From contig NZ_JAMKFE010000006.1 of assembly GCF_023721835.1 (NCBI RefSeq), positions 62,001 through 126,000 of the forward strand: 64,000 nucleotides of DNA, written 5' to 3'. Positions 8,297 through 16,157 of this stretch are shown in pieces (the first letter of the stretch is position 1; every line of letters begins with the position of its first letter). The position numbers were made by a program, and so were the translations under genes. The notes below the pieces were generated by a model that was not told the DNA's origin, ran no database searches, and saw only the letters and a program-made list of their open reading frames with translations. The stretch comes from Caldimonas mangrovi (GTDB lineage Bacteria; Pseudomonadota; Gammaproteobacteria; Burkholderiales; Burkholderiaceae_C).

Positions 8297-8483
8297 AGTG
8301 TGCTGCCCCGCAAGTTCGTGGAAGAAGTTCAGGCGAGAAACACCTGCATGCGTCGTTGCAGTGCTCGCCGGGTGGCCCCACCCGGCTGTGCGCTGCGCCT
8401 AGCCTGCAGCCGTTTTCGCCAGAACTTCGCAACCCGCTGCCTGCGCTCGACATTGGTTCCACCAACCTGCGGGACAGCACACT
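8297..8483. mobile_element. 187-bp palindromic MITE-like element
   Basis: Terminal inverted repeats of 27 bp with three mismatches: AGTGTGCTGCCCCGCAAGTT begins at 8297 and its inverted partner AACCTGCGGGACAGCACACT ends at 8483. Matching continues inward (GAAGTTC-GGCGA arms), interrupted by about 24 bp in the right arm. It has no coding capacity and fills almost all of the gap between rubrerythrin and the Fe-S gene. No clear target duplication is seen. Its right end lies 30 bp before the next start codon, so it may alter transcription there. Confidence 0.55.
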
Positions 8484-8513
8484 CGCCAGCACCGCGAGCC
8501 ACAGGAGACAACG

Positions 8514-9890
8514 ATGAGCGTGCCCAGTCCGAAAGAGGGCAACCTGGAGGCGCCCACCCGTCACGCGGTGGACTGGAAGAGCCCCGGGTTCTACGACGAG
8601 CAAGCCTGCCTGGCCGAGGTGGGGCGCATCTTCGACATCTGCCATGGCTGCCGCCGCTGCGTGAGCCTGTGCAACGCGTTTCCGACCCTGTTCGACCTGA
8701 TCGACGAGGGCAAGACCGGCGAACTCGACGGGGTCGACCGGGGCGACTACTGGAAGGTGGTCGACCAGTGCTACCTGTGCGACCTGTGCTACATGACCAA
8801 GTGCCCGTACGTGCCCCCGCACGAATGGAACCTCGACTTCCCGCACACGATGCTGCGGGCCAAGGCGGTCAAGTTCCGCAAGGGCGAGGTGAAGGCGGGT
8901 GAGCGGTTTCTCGCGTCGACCGACGTGCACGGGCAGTTCGCCGGCATCCCGGTGGTGGTGCAGATGGTCAATGCGATCAACGGCACGCGCGTGGCCCGCA
9001 CGGCAATGGAAAGCACGCTGGGCGTGCACCGCGATGCGTGGATGCCGTCACTGGCGAGCCGGCGTTTCCGGTGGAGCGCTGCGCACGCGCCAGCCCACCC
9101 GGTGCGCAACGGGGCGCGCACGCCGGGCAAGGTGGCCGTCTTCTCGACCTGCTATGTCAACTACCATGAGCCGGGCATCGGGCATGACCTGCTGAAGCTG
9201 CTGGATCACAACGAGATCCCGTACGAGCTGGTCGACAAGGAGGCGTGCTGCGGCATGCCCAAGCTGGAGCTGGGCGACCTGCAGGCGGTCGAGAAGCACA
9301 AGGACGCCAACGTCCCGGTGCTTGCGACGTACGCGCGCGAAGGCTGGGCCATCGTGAGCGCCGTTCCTTCGTGCACGCTGATGTTCAAGCAGGAGCTGCC
9401 GCTGCTGTTCCCGCACGACCCCGACGTGAAGCAGGTGCAGGCGGCGATGTGGGACCCGTTCGAATACTTCGTCGCGCGCCACAAGGACGGGCTGCTGAAG
9501 ATCGACTTCACGCAGGCGTTGGGGCGGGTCAGCTACCACATCCCCTGCCATGGCCGGGTGCAGAACATCGGCCGCAAGACCGAAGAGCTGCTGAAGCTGG
9601 TCGGCACCCGGGTCGACGTGCAGTTGAACACGGTGGAGCGCTGCTCCGGCCACGCCGGCACCTACGGCGTGAAGAAGCCCTACCACGAGGTTGCGATGAA
9701 GATCGGCCGGCCGGTCTTCAAGGCCATGGGCAAGACCGATGACGGTGGCCGCGGGCCGGACTACATCAGCTCCGACTGCGCGCTGGCGGGCCATCACCTC
9801 GCCCAGGGCATGGCCCGCAACGCGCTGCCGGCCGCACCGCTCAGGCATCCGTTGAGCCTGGTTCGCATCGCCTACGGCCTGGAGGATTGA
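8514..9890 (+). CDS. Heterodisulfide reductase-like Fe-S oxidoreductase (HdrD/GlpC type)
   Basis: 458-residue electron carrier. Two [4Fe-4S] cysteine sets lie near the N-terminus: Cys43-x2-46-x2-49-x3-53 (CHGCRRCVSLC) and Cys86-x2-89-x2-92-x4-97 (CYLCDLCYMTKC; the last gap is one longer than usual). The C-terminal half has two CCG-type cysteine domains (ACCGMPKLELGD near residue 245, and a second around HIPCHGRVQN / ERCSGHAGTYG), as in GlpC and HdrB/HdrD. It likely moves electrons between a quinone or thiol donor and its partners rubrerythrin and the DUF3501 protein. Followed after 3 bp by the DUF3501 gene, so one operon. Confidence 0.88.
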   Translation: MSVPSPKEGNLEAPTRHAVDWKSPGFYDEQACLAEVGRIFDICHGCRRCVSLCNAFPTLFDLIDEGKTGELDGVDRGDYWKVVDQCYLCDLCYMTKCPYVPPHEWNLDFPHTMLRAKAVKFRKGEVKAGERFLASTDVHGQFAGIPVVVQMVNAINGTRVARTAMESTLGVHRDAWMPSLASRRFRWSAAHAPAHPVRNGARTPGKVAVFSTCYVNYHEPGIGHDLLKLLDHNEIPYELVDKEACCGMPKLELGDLQAVEKHKDANVPVLATYAREGWAIVSAVPSCTLMFKQELPLLFPHDPDVKQVQAAMWDPFEYFVARHKDGLLKIDFTQALGRVSYHIPCHGRVQNIGRKTEELLKLVGTRVDVQLNTVERCSGHAGTYGVKKPYHEVAMKIGRPVFKAMGKTDDGGRGPDYISSDCALAGHHLAQGMARNALPAAPLRHPLSLVRIAYGLED

Positions 9891-9893
9891 GGC

Positions 9894-10487
9894 ATGAGCA
9901 CCGCACCCAAGATCACCCGCGACAGCCTGCTGACACTGGAGGCCTATGCCAGGCAGCGAGCCGCGATGAAGGCGCAGGTCATCCCGCACCGGCGCCTGCG
10001 CTCGGTTTGTCTCGGTGAACACCTGATGCTGCAGTTCGAGGACGAGACCACCATTCGCTACCAGATCCAGGAGATGCTGCGCATCGAGAAGATCTTCGAG
10101 GAAACCGGCATCCAGGACGAGCTCGACGCCTACCTGCCGCTGGTGCCCGATGGCAGCAACTGGAAGGCGACGATGATGCTCGAGTACACCGACGTCGAGC
10201 AGCGGCGCCTGGCGCTGGGCCGGTTGATCGGCATCGAGGATCGTGTCTACGTGCAGGTCAGCGACTATTCGCGCATGTATGCCCTGGCCGACGAAGACCT
10301 GCCGCGCGAGCGCGCCGACAAGACGTCGTCGGTGCACTTCCTGCGCTTCGAATTCACCCCCGACATGCAGGCGGCGGTTCTGGCCGGTGCCGGCGTGAGG
10401 CTGGGCGTCGACCATCCCGAGTACCTGGCCGAGATCAGCCTGGCCGCCGAGACGCTGCAGGCCTTGCGAGCGGACCTGCTGCCCTGA
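9894..10487 (+). CDS. DUF3501 family protein
   Basis: 197-residue soluble protein matching the DUF3501 pattern: ITRDSLLTLEAYARQR at the start, the FEDETTIRYQIQEMLRIEKI core, and the ALGRLIGIEDRVYVQV / HFLRFEF segments. No cofactor motif is evident. The family has no settled function but is almost always next to a rubrerythrin and an HdrD-like Fe-S protein, as here, which points to peroxide reduction or thiol/sulfur redox. The 3-bp spacing from the Fe-S gene indicates tight coupling. Confidence 0.88.
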   Translation: MSTAPKITRDSLLTLEAYARQRAAMKAQVIPHRRLRSVCLGEHLMLQFEDETTIRYQIQEMLRIEKIFEETGIQDELDAYLPLVPDGSNWKATMMLEYTDVEQRRLALGRLIGIEDRVYVQVSDYSRMYALADEDLPRERADKTSSVHFLRFEFTPDMQAAVLAGAGVRLGVDHPEYLAEISLAAETLQALRADLLP

Positions 10488-10490
10488 GCC

Positions 10491-10520
10491 GCCGCTGTCC
10501 CGCGAAGGAGGGACAGCGGC
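10491..10520 (+). terminator. Hairpin ending the rubrerythrin-DUF3501 operon
   Basis: GCCGCTGTCCC, 8-nt loop, GGGACAGCGGC: an 11-bp perfect stem starting 4 bp after the DUF3501 stop. No T-run follows, so termination may be imperfect or Rho-assisted. Confidence 0.6.
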
Positions 10521-10644
10521 CGGAAACCGCTCCCCAGCCCTAGGGAGAGACGCCCTTGCGGGGGTGGCGACACGCCCGCCCGCCGCCTAGCATCCCGCCC
10601 TGCATCGCCCGCAAGCCTGTGCTTCGGGGACACCGGAGTACGGG

Positions 10645-11547
10645 ATGAAACGCATGTTGAAGATCGGTGCCGTCGTGGTGGCGGCATTGGCCGTGCTGGC
10701 CGCAGGCACGCTGGGGTTGGGCGTCTACCTGGGGGAGCGCAAGGCGCAGCGCGTCGTGCAGCTCGACGTGCCCGGGCTGCCGGCGCTGGAGCAGCCGGCC
10801 ACGGCGGCGACCGTCGAGCGCGGGCGCTACCTCTACCTGTCGCGCGGCTGTACCGAGTGCCATGGCGTCGACGGCGCCGGCCGCGAGTTCGTCAACGACG
10901 GCAAGGGCCTGGTGCTGCGGGCGCCGAACATCACGCCGGGCCCGCGCAGCTCGGTGGCCGCCTACCGGCCCGAAGACTGGGTGCGCACGATCCGTCATGG
11001 GGTCAAGCCCGACGGCCGGCCGGCGATGATCATGCCCAGCGAGGACTACAACCGGCTCACCGACGCCGACCTGGCCGCGATGGTGGCCTACCTGCGCCAG
11101 ATGCCGCCGGCCGAGGGCAGGCCGGCGGTGATCTCGCTGCCGCTGCCGGTGAAGGCCTTGTACGGGTTCCATGTGCTGAAGGACGCTGCGCAGAAGATCG
11201 ACCATCGCCTGCCGCCGCCGCAGCCGGTGGCCGAGGGGCGCAGCGTCGAGCATGGCGCCTATGTCGCCCAGATGTGCATCGGCTGCCATGGCGCGTCGCT
11301 CGCCGGCGGCAAGATTCCCGGCGCACCGCCCGACTGGCCGCCCGCGGCCAACCTCACCGCGGTGGCGGGCGGGGGCATGTCTGCTTATGCAAGCGTCGAG
11401 CGGTTCGCGGAGATGATGCGCTCCGGCAAGCGACCCGACGGGACGCCGGTGAGCCCGGTGATGCCCTTCCTGGCGCTGAAGGAGCTGAACGACACCGACG
11501 TCGGTGCGCTGCATCTCTACCTGCGGTCCTTGCCCGGCGTGAACTGA
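10645..11547 (+). CDS. Membrane-anchored diheme cytochrome c
   Basis: 300-residue exported cytochrome. Residues 5-30 form one hydrophobic helix (signal anchor or signal peptide). Two haem c sites are present: Cys69-x-x-Cys72-His73 (CTECH) and Cys211-x-x-Cys214-His215 (CIGCH), each in a domain of class I cytochrome c type with candidate Met ligands (AMIMPSE, PVMPFL). Similar proteins serve as electron donors or acceptors for periplasmic dehydrogenases. No dehydrogenase is adjacent, so its partner is unknown; it lies between two peroxide-defence groups. Confidence 0.88.
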   Translation: MKRMLKIGAVVVAALAVLAAGTLGLGVYLGERKAQRVVQLDVPGLPALEQPATAATVERGRYLYLSRGCTECHGVDGAGREFVNDGKGLVLRAPNITPGPRSSVAAYRPEDWVRTIRHGVKPDGRPAMIMPSEDYNRLTDADLAAMVAYLRQMPPAEGRPAVISLPLPVKALYGFHVLKDAAQKIDHRLPPPQPVAEGRSVEHGAYVAQMCIGCHGASLAGGKIPGAPPDWPPAANLTAVAGGGMSAYASVERFAEMMRSGKRPDGTPVSPVMPFLALKELNDTDVGALHLYLRSLPGVN

Positions 11548-11653
11548 GCGCGGCACGGCGCTTGCCGCACAGGCGCGGCGCCGCGACGGGCGTGTCGGTC
11601 GTCAACAAGACGTCACCGGTTGGCGCATCCAATGAGGCTGTTAGGGAAAACCA

Positions 11654-11673
11654 ATGCGAGGGTTCCCACGCAT
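11654..11673. promoter_or_regulatory. 20-bp dyad upstream of ahpC
   Basis: ATGCG-A-GGG-TT-CCC-A-CGCAT: every position is symmetric except one A/A pair in each arm. A TATCAT -10-like hexamer follows at 11678-11683, so the dyad would cover the -35 area. It does not fit the OxyR ATAG-N7-CTAT spacing. Candidate operator for the ahpC promoter. Confidence 0.45.
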
Positions 11674-11724
11674 GGCCTATCATTCGTGGATCGCTTCCTT
11701 CTACCGACAAACAAGGAGTTATTG

Positions 11725-12273
11725 ATGAAAACGATTGGCGACAAGCTCGAAGCTTTTTCCGTGGTGGCCGTGAAGCCTGGCTTCAACAACCACGAAGAAA
11801 ACGGTCAGTCCGCGTTCGAGACGATCACCGAGCAGTCTTTCCCCGGCAAGTGGAAGATCATCTATTTCTACCCGAAGGACTTCACCTTCGTGTGCCCGAC
11901 CGAGATCGTCGGTTTCGCCAAGCTGCAGAAGGACTTCGCCGACCGCGACGCCGTGCTGCTGGGCGGCTCGACCGACAACGAGTTCTGCAAGCTCGGCTGG
12001 CGCCGTGAGCACAAGGACCTGTCCAAGCTGAACCACTACAGCTTTGCCGACGTGACCGGCTCGCTGGTCGACCAGCTCGGCGTGCGCGACCGTGAAGCCG
12101 GCGTTGCGCTGCGTGCCACCTTCATCGTCGACCCGGACAACAACATCCAGCACGTTTCGGTGAACAACCTGAACGTCGGCCGCTCGCCGGAAGAAATCCT
12201 GCGCTTGCTGGACGGCCTGCAGACCGACGAGCTGTGCCCCTGCAACCGTGGTGTCGGCGGCTCGACGCTGTAA
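11725..12273 (+). CDS. ahpC: Alkyl hydroperoxide reductase C / peroxiredoxin (AhpD-dependent type)
   Basis: Cytoplasmic 2-Cys peroxiredoxin of 182 residues that reduces H2O2 and organic hydroperoxides. Peroxidatic Cys57 sits in FTFVCPTEI; Cys171 and Cys173 in ELCPCNRG match the resolving-cysteine pair of the mycobacterial-type AhpC that is recycled by AhpD. A further Cys lies in NEFCKLGW. The ATG at 11725 has an AAGGAG ribosome site. ahpD follows 60 bp downstream with an intrinsic terminator between them, so ahpC is probably made in excess. Confidence 0.95.
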   Translation: MKTIGDKLEAFSVVAVKPGFNNHEENGQSAFETITEQSFPGKWKIIYFYPKDFTFVCPTEIVGFAKLQKDFADRDAVLLGGSTDNEFCKLGWRREHKDLSKLNHYSFADVTGSLVDQLGVRDREAGVALRATFIVDPDNNIQHVSVNNLNVGRSPEEILRLLDGLQTDELCPCNRGVGGSTL

Positions 12274-12286
12274 GCACCTTGCGAGA

Positions 12287-12308
12287 AACCCGCTGCGGCG
12301 GGTTTTTT
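12287..12308 (+). terminator. Rho-independent terminator between ahpC and ahpD
   Basis: AACCCGC, TGCG loop, GCGGGTT running into TTTTTT: a textbook intrinsic terminator 13 bp past the ahpC stop. Because ahpD starts 25 bp further on, read-through past this site probably sets the ahpC:ahpD ratio. Confidence 0.9.
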
Positions 12309-12333
12309 CGGCCCAATGAATTAGGAGAAATCT

Positions 12334-12846
12334 ATGGACTTTCTGTCTTCGATCAAAGACCAAATTCCCGACTACGCCAAGGACATCCGCCTGAACATCG
12401 ACGCGGTCATCGCCCGCTCGAGCCTGCCCGCTGAAGACGCGCTGGGCTGTGCGCTCGCGGCGGCATTCGCGGCGAAGAGCAAGCCCATCATCGACGTGCT
12501 GAAGGCCAACACGCCGGAAGCCGAAGGCAACGCCGCGCTGACGGCTGCCGCGCTGATGGGCATGAACAACGCGTGGTACCCGTATATCGAGATGGCCGGC
12601 GACGACGAGCTGAAGACCGTGCGCGCCGAACTGCGCATGAACGCTTATGCCACCAGCGGCGGCGTCGAGAAGAAGAAGTTCGAGGCCTATGCGCTGGCCG
12701 CTTCCATCGTCGGCAAGTGCCATTTCTGTGTGAAGTCGCACTACGACCTGCTGAAGAAGGAGGGCTACAGCACGCAGCAACTGCGTGACATCGGCCGCAT
12801 CGCGGCGGTGGTCAACGCGGCGTCGCAGGTGCTGGCCGCACAGTAA
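12334..12846 (+). CDS. ahpD: Alkyl hydroperoxidase AhpD (AhpC reductant)
   Basis: 170-residue carboxymuconolactone-decarboxylase-fold protein. The active-site motif GKCHFCVKSH gives Cys129, Cys132 and His136, matching the Cys130/Cys133/His137 set of mycobacterial AhpD. It passes electrons to oxidised AhpC and has weak peroxidase activity itself. Strong AGGAGA ribosome site at the ATG. Gene order ahpC-ahpD supports the assignment; no AhpF flavoprotein gene is present in the window. Confidence 0.93.
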   Translation: MDFLSSIKDQIPDYAKDIRLNIDAVIARSSLPAEDALGCALAAAFAAKSKPIIDVLKANTPEAEGNAALTAAALMGMNNAWYPYIEMAGDDELKTVRAELRMNAYATSGGVEKKKFEAYALAASIVGKCHFCVKSHYDLLKKEGYSTQQLRDIGRIAAVVNAASQVLAAQ

Positions 12847-12876
12847 GCCGTGCCGGCTCTTTCGGGCTCGCCAGCA

Positions 12877-12912
12877 GGGCCGAATCTCAGTGTTTACCCT
12901 GGGATTCGGCCC
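12877..12912. terminator. Hairpin after ahpD
   Basis: GGGCCGAATC, 16-nt loop that can extend the pairing, GATTCGGCCC: a 10-bp perfect stem 31 bp after the ahpD stop, followed by TTCGC. Likely terminator. Confidence 0.65.
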
Positions 12913-13045
12913 TTCGCGCATCCGGCGTGCCCCACTGAAAGGAATCGGAAAGCAGCGCTTTCGTAGTCTCCGCAGCAAGCCGCTTCGACGGCCTTTCGGC
13001 GGCTGCCCGGTAGCGGCCGCACCTGCACTCAAAGGAGACAAGGCA

Positions 13046-14041
13046 ATGAACAAACGCTCGACCCTGCGCTTCGGCGCCGCGGTGCTGGTCGCCGCCGGCC
13101 TGGCGGGATTCGGCCCGTTGGCCGCTGCGGCCGAACCGGCCCGGCCCGAATGCGTGGCTCCGGCCAAGCCCGGCGGCGGCTTCGACCTGACCTGCCGTCT
13201 GGCACAAAGCGCGCTGAAGGACAGCGGCGCGTTGAAAAGCCCGCTGCGCATCGTCTACATGCCGGGCGGCATCGGTGCCGTGGCGTACAACAACATCGTC
13301 ACGCAACGCCCCGGCGAGGCCGGCACCATCGTTGCGTTCTCAGGCGGCTCGCTGCTCAACCTGGCGCAGGGCAAGTTCGGCAAGTACACGGTCGACGACG
13401 TGCGCTGGGTGGCCGCGATCGGCGCCGACTATGGCGTGGCCGTGGTGCGCGACGACTCGCCGTACAAGGACCTGAAGAGCCTGATGGCCGCGTTCAAGCA
13501 GGACCCGACGCAAATCGTGCTCGGCGCCGGCGGCTCCATCGGCAGCCAGGACTGGATGAAGGCGGCATTGACGGCCAAGGCCGCAGGCGTCGACTACAAG
13601 CGCATGCGCTTCGTCGCCTTCGAAGGCGGTGGCGAAGCCGTGACCGCACTGCGCGGCGGCCACATCCAGGCCTACATGGGCGATGCGGCCGAAGCGGCAA
13701 CCATGCTCGAAGGCGGCGCGCCGATCCGGGTACTCGCCGTGTATCACAAGGAACGTTTGCCGGGCAAGCTGGCCAATGTGCCGACCGCCACCGAGCAGGG
13801 CTTCGACATCGAGTGGCCCATCATCCGCGGCTTCTATGTCGGGCCGAAGGTTACGGATGCCGACTACAAGTGGTGGGTCGACGCGTTCGGCAAGACGATG
13901 GGCAGTGCCGGCTTTGCGCAACTGCAGCAGCAACAGGGCCTGTTCCCGTTCAACAAGACCGGGCCGGAGCTGGATGCGTTCGTGAAGGAGCGCACCAAGG
14001 CCTATGCCGAGTTGGCGCAGTCCTTCGGGTTGATGAAATAA
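13046..14041 (+). CDS. tctC: Tripartite tricarboxylate transporter substrate-binding protein (Bug family)
   Basis: Periplasmic solute receptor of 331 residues. A signal peptide (residues 1-28, ending AAAA-E) precedes the mature protein, which carries the Bug motif PAKPGGGFDLTCR and a second ligand loop MPGGIGAVAYN. Such receptors bind tri- or dicarboxylates such as citrate or related acids and deliver them to TctAB. The AAAGGAG ribosome site supports the ATG at 13046. tctB and tctA follow, after a 164-bp gap holding a REP-like repeat. Confidence 0.92.
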   Translation: MNKRSTLRFGAAVLVAAGLAGFGPLAAAAEPARPECVAPAKPGGGFDLTCRLAQSALKDSGALKSPLRIVYMPGGIGAVAYNNIVTQRPGEAGTIVAFSGGSLLNLAQGKFGKYTVDDVRWVAAIGADYGVAVVRDDSPYKDLKSLMAAFKQDPTQIVLGAGGSIGSQDWMKAALTAKAAGVDYKRMRFVAFEGGGEAVTALRGGHIQAYMGDAAEAATMLEGGAPIRVLAVYHKERLPGKLANVPTATEQGFDIEWPIIRGFYVGPKVTDADYKWWVDAFGKTMGSAGFAQLQQQQGLFPFNKTGPELDAFVKERTKAYAELAQSFGLMK

Positions 14042-14044
14042 GAC

Positions 14045-14113
14045 CACCCCTACGCGCTTCGCGCGCCCCTCGAGGGGCGACACCAGCGGACCGGCAAAGC
14101 CGGATCCGCGGCG
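14045..14113 (+). repeat. Intergenic REP-like repeat, copy A
   Basis: Core CACCAGCGGACCGGCAAAGC followed by CGGATCCGCGG, preceded by the hairpin GCGCCCCTCGAGGGGCG. Two further copies of the same core occur in this window (22167-22237, and inverted at 41086-41162), all between genes. It splits tctC from tctB. Confidence 0.7.
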
Positions 14114-14205
14114 TCACTCGAAGGGGCCCGGGCTTCGCCGGGCTGTTCGCACCCCTCTCGTCCTCGTGATGCGGCTGCTCGTCGAGGTGCGCCGTGGAGA
14201 TTCCC

Positions 14206-14649
14206 ATGACATTGAACGATCGTGTGCTCGGGGCCGCGGCGCTGCTGCTGGCCGCATATCTGACCTGGCAGGGCTGGGGGTTGCAGGCGCCTTTCGCGTA
14301 TGAGCCGGTGGGGCCGCGTGCCTTTCCGTTGCTGCTGGCGCTGGTCATCGCGCTGTGCGGCGCGTGGCTGCTGGTCAAGGGCCGCTTTGTCGCTGCAGGC
14401 AACCCGCCGGGGGCCAACGGGCGCATCGCGCTGCTGGTGGGGCTGGTGGCGGGGTATGCGCTGCTGTTCCAGTGGCTCGGGTTCGTGATCGCCACGGCGC
14501 TGATGGTGACGGTCGTCGGGCGGCTGTTCGGCGGCACGTGGCGCAACTGTGTCGTGGGCGGCGTCTCGATGGGGGTGCTGTTCTTCCTGTTGTTCGACAA
14601 GCTGCTGGACGTGGTGCTGCCTACCGGCATCCTGGGAGGCCTGCTGTGA
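14206..14649 (+). CDS. tctB: Tripartite tricarboxylate transporter small membrane subunit
   Basis: 147-residue membrane protein with four hydrophobic helices, as usual for TctB. It has the family features of a short N-terminal helix (LGAALLLAAYLTW), the PRAFPLLLAL second helix and a C-terminal pair around LLFQWLGFVIATALMVT. It forms the inner-membrane carrier with TctA. The ATG at 14206 has a GGAGA ribosome site at the right distance; a GTG 12 bp upstream is less likely. Its stop overlaps the tctA start (GTGA). Confidence 0.9.
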   Translation: MTLNDRVLGAAALLLAAYLTWQGWGLQAPFAYEPVGPRAFPLLLALVIALCGAWLLVKGRFVAAGNPPGANGRIALLVGLVAGYALLFQWLGFVIATALMVTVVGRLFGGTWRNCVVGGVSMGVLFFLLFDKLLDVVLPTGILGGLL

Positions 14650-16157
14650 ACGTGTTCGAACACCTGGGCATCGGCTTCGGCGTCGCCTTCACGCCGGTCA
14701 ACCTGCTGGTGGCGGCGTTGGGGTCGTTCTTCGGCACCATCGTCGGCGTGCTGCCGGGGCTGGGCCCGATCAACGGCGTCGCAATGCTGCTGCCGATCGC
14801 GTTCGCGATGGGGCTGCCGCCGGAGACCGCGCTGATCCTGCTGGCCGCGGTGTACGTGGGCGCCGAATACGGCGGGCGTATCACGTCCATCCTGCTCAAC
14901 GTGCCGGGCGAGGCGGCCGCAGTGATGACCACGCTCGACGGCTACCCGCTGGCGCGCCAGGGGCTGGGCAGCGTCGCGCTGTCGCTGTCGGCGTGGTCGT
15001 CCTTCGTCGGCTCGACCATCGCGATCGTCGGCATCGTGGCGTTTGCGCCGTTTCTCGCCAAGTGGGCCATGGCCTTCGGCCCGGCGGAATATTTCGTGCT
15101 GATGGTGTTCGCCTTCTGTGCGCTGACCAGCCTGCTGGGCGACAAGCCGGTCAAGGGGGTGCTGGCTGCGGCGATCGGCCTGGCGATCTCGACCGTCGGC
15201 GTGGACGCCAACTCGGGCGTCTACCGCTACACCTTCGACTCTCCGGAACTCGCCGACGGCATCGACTTCGTCGTCATCGTGATCGGCCTGTTCGCGGTGG
15301 CCGAAATGATGCAGATGCTCGAGAACCTGCTGACCGGCCAGAAGGTCGAGGTGCCGCCGAGCAGTCGCAAGCTGTTCAACCTGAAGGAACTGGTCTTCAC
15401 GTGGTGGAGCACGGTGCGCGCGGGGCTGATGGGTTTTGCCATCGGCGTGCTGCCCGGTGCGGGGGCGAGCGTGGCCTCGGCGGTGGCGTATGCGAACGAA
15501 AAGCGCCTGTGCGAAAGCAAGGACCAGGACGCCAAGTTCGGCCGCGGCGACCTGCGTGGGCTGGCCGCCCCCGAATCCGCCAACAACAGCGCCGCGACCG
15601 GCTCGTTCATCCCGATGCTGACGCTCGGCGTGCCGGGCTCGGGCACCACCGCGGTGATGATGGGTGCGCTGACGCTCTACAACATCACGCCCGGGCCGGT
15701 GCTGTTCGATTCGCAGCCGCAACTCGTGTGGGGTCTGATCGCGTCGCTGTTCGTCGCCAACGTGATGCTGTTCGTGATGAACGTGCCGATGGTGCGGGTG
15801 TTCGCGGCGATGCTGTCGATTCCCGGCTGGCTGCTGGTGCCGGGCATCCTGTGCATCAGCTTCATCGGCGTCTATGCCATCAGTGCGTCGACCTTCGATC
15901 TGCTGATGATGGTGGCGGTGGGCGTGATCGGCTACTTCCTGCGCAAGCTAGACGTGCCGATGCCGCCGCTGGTGCTCGGCGTGGTGCTGGGCGACATGAT
16001 GGAGCAGAACCTGCGCCGTGCGCTGTCGATGACCAACGGCGAGCTGCACATCCTGTGGTCGAGCCCGGTGACGCTGGCGCTGTGGGCGCTGGCCTTCGGC
16101 GTGGTGCTGCTGCCGCCGCTGCTGCGCCGGCGCGCGCTGCGGCTCAAGGTGGCGTGA
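14646..16157 (+). CDS. tctA: Tripartite tricarboxylate transporter large membrane subunit
   Basis: 503-residue polytopic membrane protein of the TctA family with about 11-12 helices. The two conserved glycine-rich signatures are present: GVLPGLGPINGVAMLLPI near residue 35 and the repeat-related GVLPGAGASVASAVAYANE near residue 265. TctA is the permease core driven by ion gradients with TctB and the binding protein TctC. GTG start overlapping the tctB stop. It ends inside the 3' end of the opposite-strand pseudouridine synthase gene (14-bp overlap). Confidence 0.93.
   Translation: MNVFEHLGIGFGVAFTPVNLLVAALGSFFGTIVGVLPGLGPINGVAMLLPIAFAMGLPPETALILLAAVYVGAEYGGRITSILLNVPGEAAAVMTTLDGYPLARQGLGSVALSLSAWSSFVGSTIAIVGIVAFAPFLAKWAMAFGPAEYFVLMVFAFCALTSLLGDKPVKGVLAAAIGLAISTVGVDANSGVYRYTFDSPELADGIDFVVIVIGLFAVAEMMQMLENLLTGQKVEVPPSSRKLFNLKELVFTWWSTVRAGLMGFAIGVLPGAGASVASAVAYANEKRLCESKDQDAKFGRGDLRGLAAPESANNSAATGSFIPMLTLGVPGSGTTAVMMGALTLYNITPGPVLFDSQPQLVWGLIASLFVANVMLFVMNVPMVRVFAAMLSIPGWLLVPGILCISFIGVYAISASTFDLLMMVAVGVIGYFLRKLDVPMPPLVLGVVLGDMMEQNLRRALSMTNGELHILWSSPVTLALWALAFGVVLLPPLLRRRALRLKVA

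Noticed and set aside
11600-11724. OxyR binding site before ahpC
   Set aside because: No ATAG-N7-CTAT series with the required spacing could be found; only the GC-rich dyad is reported.
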